Source: Hormiphora californensis
Lineage: Eukaryota; Ctenophora; Tentaculata; Cydippida; Pleurobrachiidae
Length of the DNA: 64,000 nt
NCBI GenBank assembly: GCA_020137815.1
Contig: CM035354.1
Coordinates: 6,400,015 to 6,464,014, forward strand
Reading direction: 5' to 3'
Of the stretch, positions 24,210 to 34,047 are shown piece by piece; the first letter of the stretch is position 1; each line of letters begins with the position of its first letter. Under the pieces are notes generated by a model. The model was not told the DNA's origin. It saw only the letters and a list, made by a program, of their open reading frames with translations, and did not search any database. The position numbers and the translations under genes are program-made.

Positions 24210-25046
24210 TTAAAAGTTGACAACCTTTGGTTTCGGTTTATCAGGTTTTGTTTCAGGTTTCTTTTTCACAAACTCTCCAAAATCTAACATTCCATCGTCA
24301 TCAAGACTTCCCCCATCACCCATTGTCCTCAATTTGATGGTGTTATTCGTCCTTCGCTTCTGTTTAGTCGGACAATCCTTTGCAAAGTGCTCCACATCAC
24401 CACACTCCTTACAACAACCCCCGTTAGGATAAAGACCCCTGGGGTTATCAGGACAAGATCTTGACAGGTGACCTGTTTCATTGCAAACAAAACATTTGGC
24501 GTGAGGAAAACCGTTTATATCGTGTCTCCTACAGGCCGCTGAGGTGTGCTCAGTTGACCCACATTTGAAACACATTCCAAGACCTTTTTCAGATCCTTGG
24601 GGACATTTTGATGCCTTGTGGTTTGTACTCCTACACACAAAACAAGGGTTGTCCTTGCCACGGCGTCTCTTGTGAACATCAGCCCGACTTGCCTTCCGTG
24701 CCTCTGGATCCATCTTAGAGAACTTCATTGAGCCTTTGCCCTGTTTTCTTCTGAACTCCCCACCGTTATCTGACTGGCCACCCTGCTTCCTCCTAAATTC
24801 ACCATCTGACTGGCCTCCTTTACCTGATTTCTTGTTGAATGAAGGAGCACTACTACCTGCTGCTGCAGTGGAAGCAGCCTCTGCAGCTATCGCTTCATTC
24901 ACAACCTGCTGTTTTGGTTTCTTCTTCTTCTTCAACTTCTTAACAACCCCATCCTGTTTGGCAGGTATGGACTGTTTCAGGGAGGACCAAGCTGACCCGT
25001 CCTCAGCTTCTTTCTTACCAGCTTGGGGTCTTGCGTACCGTGTCAT
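24210..25046 (-). CDS. ZCCHC9: ZCCHC9-like zinc knuckle protein
   Basis: Intronless, 278 residues, starting MTRYARPQ (family start MTRWAR). A Lys-rich, Ala/Ser-rich N-terminal half is followed by four CCHC zinc knuckles: CFVCRSTNHKASKC, CFKCGSTEHTSAAC, CFVCNETGHLSRSC and CKECGDVEHFAKDC. The segment GHLSRSCPDNPRGLYPNGG and the terminal KPKVVNF agree almost exactly with vertebrate ZCCHC9. Proteins with such knuckles bind single-stranded RNA; ZCCHC9 is nucleolar and linked to ribosomal RNA processing. Two tandem GQSD/EFRRKQG repeats lie near residues 75-105. It is divergently spaced by about 200 bp from the PEX11 start on the same strand. Confidence 0.93.
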   Translation of the reverse strand: MTRYARPQAGKKEAEDGSAWSSLKQSIPAKQDGVVKKLKKKKKPKQQVVNEAIAAEAASTAAAGSSAPSFNKKSGKGGQSDGEFRRKQGGQSDNGGEFRRKQGKGSMKFSKMDPEARKASRADVHKRRRGKDNPCFVCRSTNHKASKCPQGSEKGLGMCFKCGSTEHTSAACRRHDINGFPHAKCFVCNETGHLSRSCPDNPRGLYPNGGCCKECGDVEHFAKDCPTKQKRRTNNTIKLRTMGDGGSLDDDGMLDFGEFVKKKPETKPDKPKPKVVNF

Positions 25047-25320
25047 TACACTAATAGTAAAGGGAGTGGTGGTGATTTGTAAAGTAGCACGGAATGAATT
25101 GGCAGTTACACTGCTTCTAGAGAAAGGGGGGGGGGGTGATTGACGGAATGAATTGGCATAGCAGCGAATCGAACATCGCTGGAGAGGACATGATTAATCA
25201 AAACCAAGTTGTTCTGTGCAATTTTCACATCGATTACATATTTACACTCTATACAGCATAGAAAACACTTTACACACGTAAATAAAAATGTCTCTGTTGT
25301 ATATAATATCTGGAATGGGT

Positions 25321-28300
25321 TTATGAAAGTTTCACGAAGTTCGCTGACGCTACAGATAGTCCTGCTTTCCTGAAAATAGGGAAGTTTTTGTGAGCATTGA
25401 ATGAAGGGAAGGGGGAATAGGAAGGATGTTTCATACCAAGATTCATTGCTTTTAGAAAGAAAAACAGGTCATTCAGAGATTCAGAAACAGTTGGAAAAGT
25501 TGTGCAATAAGTGATAGAGCTGAACAGATAAAGAAAAGAAATCCCAATTCCATGCAACGTTATTTTATGATTTGTGGGAGCCGTGCTTGGGTTATATAAT
25601 TTGTGTAGTACACAGTGCAGGGGTCACCTATTATCTCATGTTTCTCTCTTTAATTGTGATCAGAAATCTGATGGTGCTTTAGAAAACGGTTGGGACGTCA
25701 TAATGGATGTCAAAGGTGCCGTGTCCCTAAAACGTGATAAACACTGAACAGATAAAGAAAAGAAATCCCAATTCCATGCAACGTTATTTTATGATTTGTG
25801 GGAGCCGTGCTTGGGTTATATAATTTGTGTAGTACACAGTGCAGGGGTCACCTATTATCTCATGTTTCTCTCTTTAATTGTGATCAGAAATCTGATGGTG
25901 CTTTAGAAAACGGTTGGGACGTCATAATGGATGTCAAAGGTGCCGTGTCCCTAAAACGTGATAAACACTGAACAAACGGCTAATATATTTGTTGGAGAAA
26001 AAAGGAGGAAACTATGATAACTACCACTGTACCTGAGCTACGCAGACAGCAAAATACAGTCGGCCCCGATTTACCGGGCGAAACCCGGCCCTTTTCCCGG
26101 AGCATCCCGGTAAATCGGGACTGTTATAGAAGGAGAGAGATTTAGAAGTACTGTACAAGAGACTTACGCTTCAGTCAGGAATGTACTGAGAGATATCTGA
26201 TCTTTTTCACACCCATCTGGTCGAGCGTTATACTTCTTTATTCCCAGAGTTTTCAGAGCTGAAAAGGAAACACATTTATGGTATGAAAAATATTAAAAAT
26301 AGTCCACCATTTTTATTGATGGTAACCGTGATAACTGTGAGGGGGGGGGGAGGGTCAACAAAACCTACCACTCCTGTACTGTTCCATGCTGATGAATCCC
26401 TTGCTAGTGACATCCAACATTCCAAAGACAGCAGTGATATTAGCATCTGTGAACATGGAGGGATAATCTCCCTTCTCGTCCCTGAACTGCTTCAATGTTT
26501 CCAGGTACTTTATCATGAACTTCTTGGCGTTCTCTGTAATGATGGTGAGAGTTAGCGACCTTATTATATTTTGGTAGTGCAGTTATTTTGTAGTAAATTT
26601 GACGCCAATTGTACATCTAAATTTCCAGAAATGTTGTGGGTGGAAATAAAGCTCCCCTTGCATGAGCGCAAATAATATTTTATGAAGGAGCAACTAGCAA
26701 CGGCGACGATGCCAAGATAGAGATTCAATGTTTTCTTCTTTGAAGTTTTGTTCTGTGAGTCTCTCAAGCAGATATAGATTCAATGTTTTCTTCTTTTAAG
26801 TATCGTTCTACGAGTCTCTCAAGCAAGGATCGTCAACGGAGATGGCGTTCTCAAAGAACGGAGGAAAAGGTCCAAGCTGACCGTGAAAGGGAGAAAAAAC
26901 GCAAGCGATTAGCGAGATGGCGTTCTCAAGGAATGGTGGAATTGAATTGTTCATACACGGAAACAGTGTCAAGCGAGTCAACTGAGGTACAGAAACAAGC
27001 TGACCGTGAAAAGGAGGCGAAACGCATGAGATTAGCACGTGCCTCTTCCACTGCTACAGATAACAGTATTTACAGTAAGCATGAAAATACCATGATACGA
27101 AGAAGATTGGCAAACTCTTCCTCTACTGCTAATATCACTCCCTGTGAACACTCTCCAGAATTAATTGACTTGACTATCATGGACACCACCTCTTCTACTC
27201 CATCCAATGATTTGATCATCATCCCAACTGAATCTCATCCAGACCCTGCATCATATACAGGAGGTATTATAATGGAAGGGTCAAATACCGAACCGACCCT
27301 CTGTACATCCACAGCTGCTGGGGAATCATACAAAGAGGCGAGAAGAATGAGAAGAAAAAGAGATGCCGAGATATGGGAGCATATAAAAAGGGAAATGGAT
27401 GAAACTGGTGAGGGACTGATGGAGGGTGTCAGTATTGATCCTCTGGCCAATAGGAGACGGGAATGGAAACGATTGTATCGTGCACGAAAGAGGGCCAAAA
27501 TTCGAGCATATAAGAAGAAAGAGGGAACATATGTTGCACCGAACCGGAAAATGGGTGAATTAGGTGACTTACTCGATACCGTAGAGGAGAAAAGGGAAAA
27601 TAATACCAAATTTAGGTTGCCTTATGAATATTGGAGGAAAATGAGGAACATTACTTTACTCCAAAGACTGAAAGATCGAAACAGACAATTGGAGAAGGAG
27701 TTGGCTGAAGAACGCGGGAGAGCTGATAAAGCTGTGAGCTTTCTGGAAGAGATTGAATCTCAGTTAAGGGTACGCTAACCAAAATTTTTTTTCGAGTGCA
27801 GGGAAATCTCTCACCGTAGGGTTGTAGGCCATACCAAGGAGACCTCAAATATGCAATTTTAGCCCTTAAGTCGAATTCATATTTTTGCTACAGCTGTTTA
27901 AAAAATGTCCTGAAAATACGTTTTTGGCATCTCAAAATTTTTTTTTCAAAGATAGGAGCATGAAAATTTGGGGATTTGAAAAGGACATGAAGGTGAATAA
28001 CCACAAAAAATTTTTTTGCAATCCGAGCTGATTTCCGGTCCTGAGATGGATTTCTTTTTTTCCACTTTAACGCCCTATTTGGCAAAGTTCCGAAAACATG
28101 TGAAAGCTGTAAATTGGTGAAAAGTTGCGTCTAACGATTATCTAAGTGGCCATAAATTTTGGGCGTGTCCTTATTTGAGATAAGCTGTACGGAGTTTTTT
28201 TTTGTGAAAGCCGTCATTTCAGAAATAAATAAATTCCCTGTATCTCAAAAACGGCTGATCGTAGAGACCTGAGACTATGCTTAAACGATTCAGAAGGTCC

Positions 28301-29416
28301 GATTTTGGGGGGGTCTTCTGAGAGACATTTTGCTCCTACTTCAACCGTTTTTGCTGTAATTGCGAAAAACAAATTCTATGAAAAGGGCAAAAGCTAAACT
28401 CCAATATCCTGTAATTAGGGAATTTTAGCTAAGAAAGGACCGAAACTATGGAAAAATGTTTAACAAGCTAATTCCTTCACTATTTGGTCCATATGGGTCC
28501 CTATAATCATCAAAAACAAAATCACAAAAAATCCACGATGGCGAAGATGGGTTATTGTTTTTCGCAATTACAGCAAAAACGGTTGAAGTAGGAGCAAAAT
28601 GTCTCTCAGAAGACCCCCCCAAAATCGGACCTTCTGAATCGTTTAAGCATAGTCTCAGGTCTCTACGATCAGCCGTTTTTGAGATACAGGGAATTTATTT
28701 ATTTCTGAAATGACGGCTTTCACAAAAAAAACTCCGTACAGCTTATCTCAAATAAGGACACGCCCAAAATTTATGGCCACTTAGATAATCGTTAGACGCA
28801 ACTTTTCACCAATTTACAGCTTTCACATGTTTTCGGAACTTTGCCAAATAGGGCGTTAAAGTGGAAAAAAAGAAATCCATCTCAGGACCGGAAATCAGCT
28901 CGGATTGCAAAAAAATTTTTTGTGGTTATTCACCTTCATGTCCTCTTCAAATCCCCAAATTTTCATGCTCCTATCTTTGAAAAAAAATTTTTGAGATGCC
29001 AAAAACGTATTTTCAGGACATTTTTTAAACAGCTGTAGCAAAAATATGAATTCGACTTAAGGGCTAAAATTGCATATTTGAGGTCTCCTTGGTATGGCCT
29101 ACAACCCTACGGTGAGAGATTTCCCTGCACTCGAAAAAAAATTTTGGTTAGCGTACCCTTAAGGGCCGCACTTTGAAAGGACTGATGTAATATACGGTTT
29201 TTTTTTCTTTTTCAAGCCATGCCATAATTTATATTATTCTTAAATTTAAAAACGTGTTTAATACTCTACCAAAATACTATCAGCTAGCCTCCAAGTAGCT
29301 CATTAACCTGGTTGTGTGTGGATAAGAGCAGCAGTCATGTTTTCAAACAGCTCTGGGATTCGGTGCTTCTGAACATAGGCCTCAGCCATCTGCTTCTTTG
29401 GGTTAGCTGCAGACAT
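25321..29416 (-). CDS. EFCAB10: EFCAB10-like protein (RIIa-type docking domain plus EF-hand)
   Basis: Four exons, 29308-29416, 26369-26533, 26168-26258 and 25321-25369, join in phase to 137 residues. The first exon, MSAANPKKQMAEAYVQKHRI and then ELFENMTAALI, is an RIIa/Dpy-30-type dimerisation-docking helix pair as in ciliary proteins. The second ends VFGMLDVTSKGFISMEQYRS, an EF-hand-like loop, continued by ALKTLGIKKY. This order and size match vertebrate EFCAB10. Intron 1 is 2.8 kb and holds an unrelated plus-strand ORF and a foldback element; intron 3 holds a 224-bp tandem duplication and a 67-bp miniature element. The C-terminal 17 residues are less conserved, so the last exon is less certain. 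Confidence 0.82.
25521..25968. repeat. Perfect 224-bp tandem duplication
   Basis: 25521-25744 is repeated as 25745-25968 with no difference that I can see. It lies in intron 3 of EFCAB10. The identity suggests a recent duplication or an assembly duplication. Confidence 0.9.
26057..26123. mobile_element. 67-bp miniature inverted-repeat element, pogo/Tigger-like ends
   Basis: Starts CAGTCGGCCCCGATTTACC and ends with its imperfect complement GGTAAATCGGGACTG. The ends resemble those of the 1.4 kb element at 47071-48519. A TA precedes the left end; the right flank is TTA, so the duplication is imperfect. Confidence 0.6.
26783..27778 (+). CDS. Orphan basic, coiled-coil-prone protein (331 residues) inside EFCAB10 intron 1
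   Basis: Uninterrupted frame from an ATG at 26783. I do not recognise the family. The N-terminal 110 residues carry repeated basic units built on ADREREKKRKRLARWRSQ, ADREKEAKRMRLARASS and a third, shorter RRRLANSSS. They resemble in style the 23-residue STPR repeats of some DNA-binding proteins. The middle is Ser/Thr-rich with acidic patches. A second basic block (RRREWKRLYRARKRAKIRAY) and a predicted coiled coil (LKDRNRQLEKELAEE) follow. The final codons after Gln-Leu-Arg lie inside the TTAA-flanked foldback element; without that insertion the frame would close a few codons later. The start region is a degenerate duplicate of 26719-26770. It could be a domesticated or transposon-borne DNA-binding gene. 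Confidence 0.55.
   Translation: MFSSFKYRSTSLSSKDRQRRWRSQRTEEKVQADREREKKRKRLARWRSQGMVELNCSYTETVSSESTEVQKQADREKEAKRMRLARASSTATDNSIYSKHENTMIRRRLANSSSTANITPCEHSPELIDLTIMDTTSSTPSNDLIIIPTESHPDPASYTGGIIMEGSNTEPTLCTSTAAGESYKEARRMRRKRDAEIWEHIKREMDETGEGLMEGVSIDPLANRRREWKRLYRARKRAKIRAYKKKEGTYVAPNRKMGELGDLLDTVEEKRENNTKFRLPYEYWRKMRNITLLQRLKDRNRQLEKELAEERGRADKAVSFLEEIESQLRVR
27768..29158. mobile_element. TTAA-flanked foldback element with two 605-bp inverted arms
   Basis: The left arm, 27768-28372, is repeated as a near-identical reverse complement at 28555-29158, separated by about 180 bp. The ends read GGGTACGCTAACC and its complement, each bordered by TTAA (27764-27767 and 29159-29162), the target of piggyBac-type transposases. 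There is no transposase frame; small frames in the two arms are mirror images of each other. It lies in EFCAB10 intron 1, inserted near the stop codon of the orphan ORF. The arms differ by only a few bases, so the insertion is young or maintained by gene conversion. Confidence 0.88.
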
Positions 29417-29764
29417 CTTTCTGGTGCTATAAAATTAGGATTTAAGTGATTGTTTTTTGATTCAGTCAGTAAGTCGCTAAAACAAGTAACAACTAAAAAA
29501 GAAGAGACACCAGTTCGCCAAACAAGTCCAAAAAACGAAGAAAACGGCCATCTTGGAAAACGAGGCTCAAAACAGATTCATGAGAAATTTCAAACTGAAA
29601 ACTACACGCGCGGCACGAAGAAGCATTCTATTGACTTGAATTTCGCGCCGTACGTTACAGTCTTCTCTCATTTATTGTGGAGTTCTAGGTGAAAATGAAA
29701 CTCATCTCATCAGTGTCTACGAATAAAATACTCCAATAATAACATTAATAAAAAGGCATAAAAA
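29417..29764. other. Spacer between POLE 3' end and EFCAB10 5' end
   Basis: No gene. It must hold the POLE terminator region (an AATAAA on the minus strand near 29670) and the EFCAB10 promoter. Confidence 0.45.
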
Positions 29765-32700
29765 TCACTCTTTCGTGTTTTTTCGCGTCCAGCTGACCAA
29801 CTCTCCGAGGAGGGTCAACTTGAAATGTTCTGCTATGTTCTCCAAAATGTCCAACAACTGTTGATAGTCAGCACTGTGTTCCAGAGTGGCAAAACTTCCC
29901 GCACAACTACAATAGTCCGCCATATTGCTACTCTTTACCCCATTACACTTGGTACACACCAAATCCTGGAGGGCAAACCCAAGGTTCCGCTCCTGGAGTT
30001 TGGAGATCAGACGACCCTCAATAGTGCTCCGATCGTAGGGCGTCTGACAATGGGCACACAGCCAACATGGGGGTGGCCCCTGATCTAGATAGGGGTCCCT
30101 ACACAAATCCAGATCCCTACAACTACTGCACTTGCTGCAAATCACCTCCGGTAGTACAAACGAGAGGCAAGGATCCTTGAAAATAGCTGCCTCGGAGAAC
30201 TCTCCTACAGACACCAACTTGAGCAGGTCTCTCTTCAGTTTATGGACCTGGGCAGCTATGGTGGGATCCAAGCTGAGAACCTTGCAGACAGACTTGATGA
30301 ATTCGAGAGAGGGACACTTTAGTTCAAGATGGGAACCTGAAGAGAAAAAGGAGTAGTTAGGAAAAGTGAAAACCAGCTTATCAATGTAATGGGTATGTTA
30401 TGTGTTCAACTGAACAGAAACAATTAGAGGAATATGAAAGCTGTACAAATCACGTACCAGGTAGATCCGGGAACACGTTCCTATCGCCCAGTACTCCACT
30501 AGGCATGGAGCTATGTACCCTCTGGACTATACCAAACAGTTGCCCCTGTAGCTTTTCATGAACAAACTCTTTTAGGGTACTGTGATCGTGTAGTTCTGTC
30601 TTCTGGGAGGCTCTTCTGATAGGGGTCTCACCCGGGACATGCTCCTCTAGAGACACAGTTAGACTCTTGTTAACTGCCTGGGAAGTGGGGATACAGTTAG
30701 ACTCTTGTTGACTGCCTGGGAAGTGGGGATACAGTTAGACTCTTGTTAACCGCCTGGGGATTGAGCTAGACTCAGTTTGTAGAGAAAAGAGATATTTCGA
30801 CATTTCTAAACCAATCAAATCATCACACAATATGAAACTCTACAGATTCTACTACCTGTATGTAGCCAGCGATTATCAACTGAAAGAACTTCTGTAAACT
30901 ACCATCCTCAGGGAGGAACTTCTTTATGTTCCAGTTCATTTGGATTGTGGGAGCGAGGCTGCCCTGTTCTCTGAGGGCTCCTCCATAGTTCACCACATCC
31001 ATCCAGAGTAGGTTCTCCCAACTCTTTGTTACCTGGTGGAAAGATGGAGGGGTGATTGATCAGTTACCTGCAGTAGAGGGGCAGACCTGGGTAAGTAATT
31101 TTATCTGAGGAGCAGAGTTGGGGTATATCATGGAATGGACAATACCCTACTCTACCATATTTCATGCAATAAGGTGGGCGTGAGTGACACAGTTGTAAAC
31201 AGAGTGAATGTTTATCGCGTGGGTTGTACTTTCATTGATATTTCTTTGTGTTTAAATTAGAGCCCTCCCGATGGGAAGGCAAACCAAAAGGAAGTGTTAC
31301 CGGCCTCCGAAGAGAGCCAGTTGAACACTAAACTCAGCTTACCTCAAATTAATTTGTTTAAAGTAGTGTTGAAAAGTTTGAAACTGCTGATGGCGTGCTG
31401 GACCGGCCTCCCAACTCACACTACGCTACAAACTCGGTGCAGGTGACTTCTCCCAATATGGTATAATGCGGTTGATAGCTGTCACGTGTCGGGCACGTGC
31501 TTGCTTCTTGGCAAGTCTGGACATGCCAGAAGTTGCACGTGATCAGAGGCTTGCACAATCACATTATCCCATTGTGTCACGTGCAATTGAGACGTCCCAA
31601 GAGAGGGTTCCCAGAAGGCACGTGATTATCATGTGATAGCACAGTAGGAAACTGGCAATCTCATTATCCCTTTCTGGGAAAGGTCACATGCTTTCTACAG
31701 AGCCTATCTACGTGTGTTCGTAGTTACATGTGACCCCACGTGACATAATGGTATAATGTGATTGTGCGAGCCTCCTATCACGTGCAACATCTGGCATGCC
31801 CAGACTTGCCAAGGAGCAAGCACGTGGCTGACACGTGACAGCTATCAACCGCATTATTCCATATTGGGAGAAATCACCTGCACTGAGTTTGTAGCGTAGT
31901 GTGAGTTGGGAGGCCGGTCCAGTACTCCATCAGCAGTTTCAAACTTTTCAACACTACTTTAAACAAATTAATTTGAGGTAAGCTGAGTTCTAGTGTTCAA
32001 CTGGCTCTCTTCGGAGGCCGGTAACACTTCCTTTTGGTTTGCCTTCCCATCGGGAGGGCTCTAATAAACACAAAGAAAATAGAAAAACAACCCATGCTTA
32101 TTCCAGCATCCCGCTACCCACAAGAAGAGCAGTTCGAACACATACCTGCAGATCTAGACACCGGAACAGTTCCTGACTGGTGATACTGTTGACAATGTAA
32201 GTGACATAGTTATCAGCGTCCTCTGTTGTCCTTTTCTTGGTAGCCAGAATGACTCTGTTCATGTCGCAGTACACAATGGAGGAACCAAGCTTACGGAACT
32301 GCGGGGGAAGGTGAGATTTAGAGGGCGAGAGGGATTCTGGGGTGGGGGATTCAGGAGGGGAGAGGTTTAGAGAACTGGGGTGAACGCCAGGATAGGAGGG
32401 GTACAGAGAAATCAAGATAGATTTTAGAAATGATGGGAATCTGGAATCTGGAGTTAGGGATTCAGAGAACAATTAAATTTCGACAACGCGTTACCTCCAT
32501 TATGAGTTGCATGAATAGTTTCTTGATGGCACTGTTGACGACCCTTGCCAGGGCAGGGTCGAACATCAAGGAGGCAGGACTGGTTAACCACCGGTAGAAG
32601 TGAACTAGCTGGCCATCAGCCAGGGTGTTCCCCGAGGAGGAGACCTAGAAGAGAGAGAGAGAGAGAGAGAGAAAGTTGTAATACAGTTATATGAGATCTG

Positions 32701-33994
32701 TCTTCGAAGTTTGTAATTTGTTCCAATTTCAAAAGTTTCAAATAATATGTAAAGGTTGTATCACGTCCCATACTAAAGTATGCGAGACACGTGAGATCTG
32801 ACAGATACCTGATGAAGCCATCCCATGACCATAGTTTTGAGAACTTTGAAGGCGGGATTAACCTGTGCAGCCTCATCATAAGCAGTCACCATGGCATGAC
32901 TTCCCTCACCATCCAACCCGACCTGCAGGGAGAGAGAGGGCATTAGCTAGATGGACTTTTGTAAGTTTCTGAATAATGATCTCCTATGATTTAGATACAT
33001 GGGGTACATACCATGACCTTCGTATGACATGTACGAGGGTTATTGACAGAATTCTAACACGAAATATTATAACTTTCTCATGATCTCTATCAATTTATTG
33101 TTCTCGCTTACCTTTTGATGGACTGAATCCAGTGCTACAGTTGTTACACCCTCCAGATCGTTTATGTGGTGACTATGTAGGATTGTATTTACCGCTAGAC
33201 CCTCCAGATTTACCTGGAATGAGACATTGAGAAACTTGTTAGCAGATATTCCTGGCCCTTTCACACAAGACATAAATATGTGACAAAGAGATTCAGAATG
33301 ATTAAACAGGGGGGGGGGAACACTTACCTCGACACAAACAGTGTTATAGGCAGCAGGGAAGTTGAGAGACAGAACATGATCAGCGGACCCAGTCAACCTC
33401 TGATCATCTTCCTCCTTGCCCCCTAGATCGGGCAGGGGAGAGGTACTGGCCCATAACACGTGGTTACTCCTATACAGGTGACGAGCATAGAACACGTCAG
33501 CTGCCAGGATTGTGACGTCACTTGGAATGTTGCCAATTGGAATGTGGGCGTAACGGGCGTAGAGGAGGTGTTGTTCCAGCCACTTTAGTGAACTGAGGGG
33601 ATGGAGACTGGAGTTAGTAAGTTAATCCATTCATATACCTACCCTACCATGTATCACAACACCCTTCAACTAATATCTACCCCAAACCATCTAGGTCTCA
33701 GCTAACATCAAATCCTAGCCCACTTGAAGGTTCTAACTGGTTTAGGTACCTAAAGTAGTGAGAGAGCATCTTGCGGGCCCCGTGTCTTTGCCAATCCAAC
33801 ATGGCTATTGAGTCAGTGTGATCAAATGGTACTCGGACCACGGGGAAGGTTGTTACTGCCGCAACCTGAGGGGGGAAGAGACATGTTAGTAACCACTAAC
33901 CATGTCGACTTTAAAAAAGGGGTGATCTGTTGAAAAGGGGTGATTGCGGTATTTTTTGCTCGATTCATATCCGGGTAAAATATAGAGAGAGAAA

Positions 33995-34047
<53 letters not shown>

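Noticed and set aside
27888-29038. Two identical 65-codon frames at mirrored positions
   Set aside because: They are the same random frame in the two arms of the TTAA foldback element.
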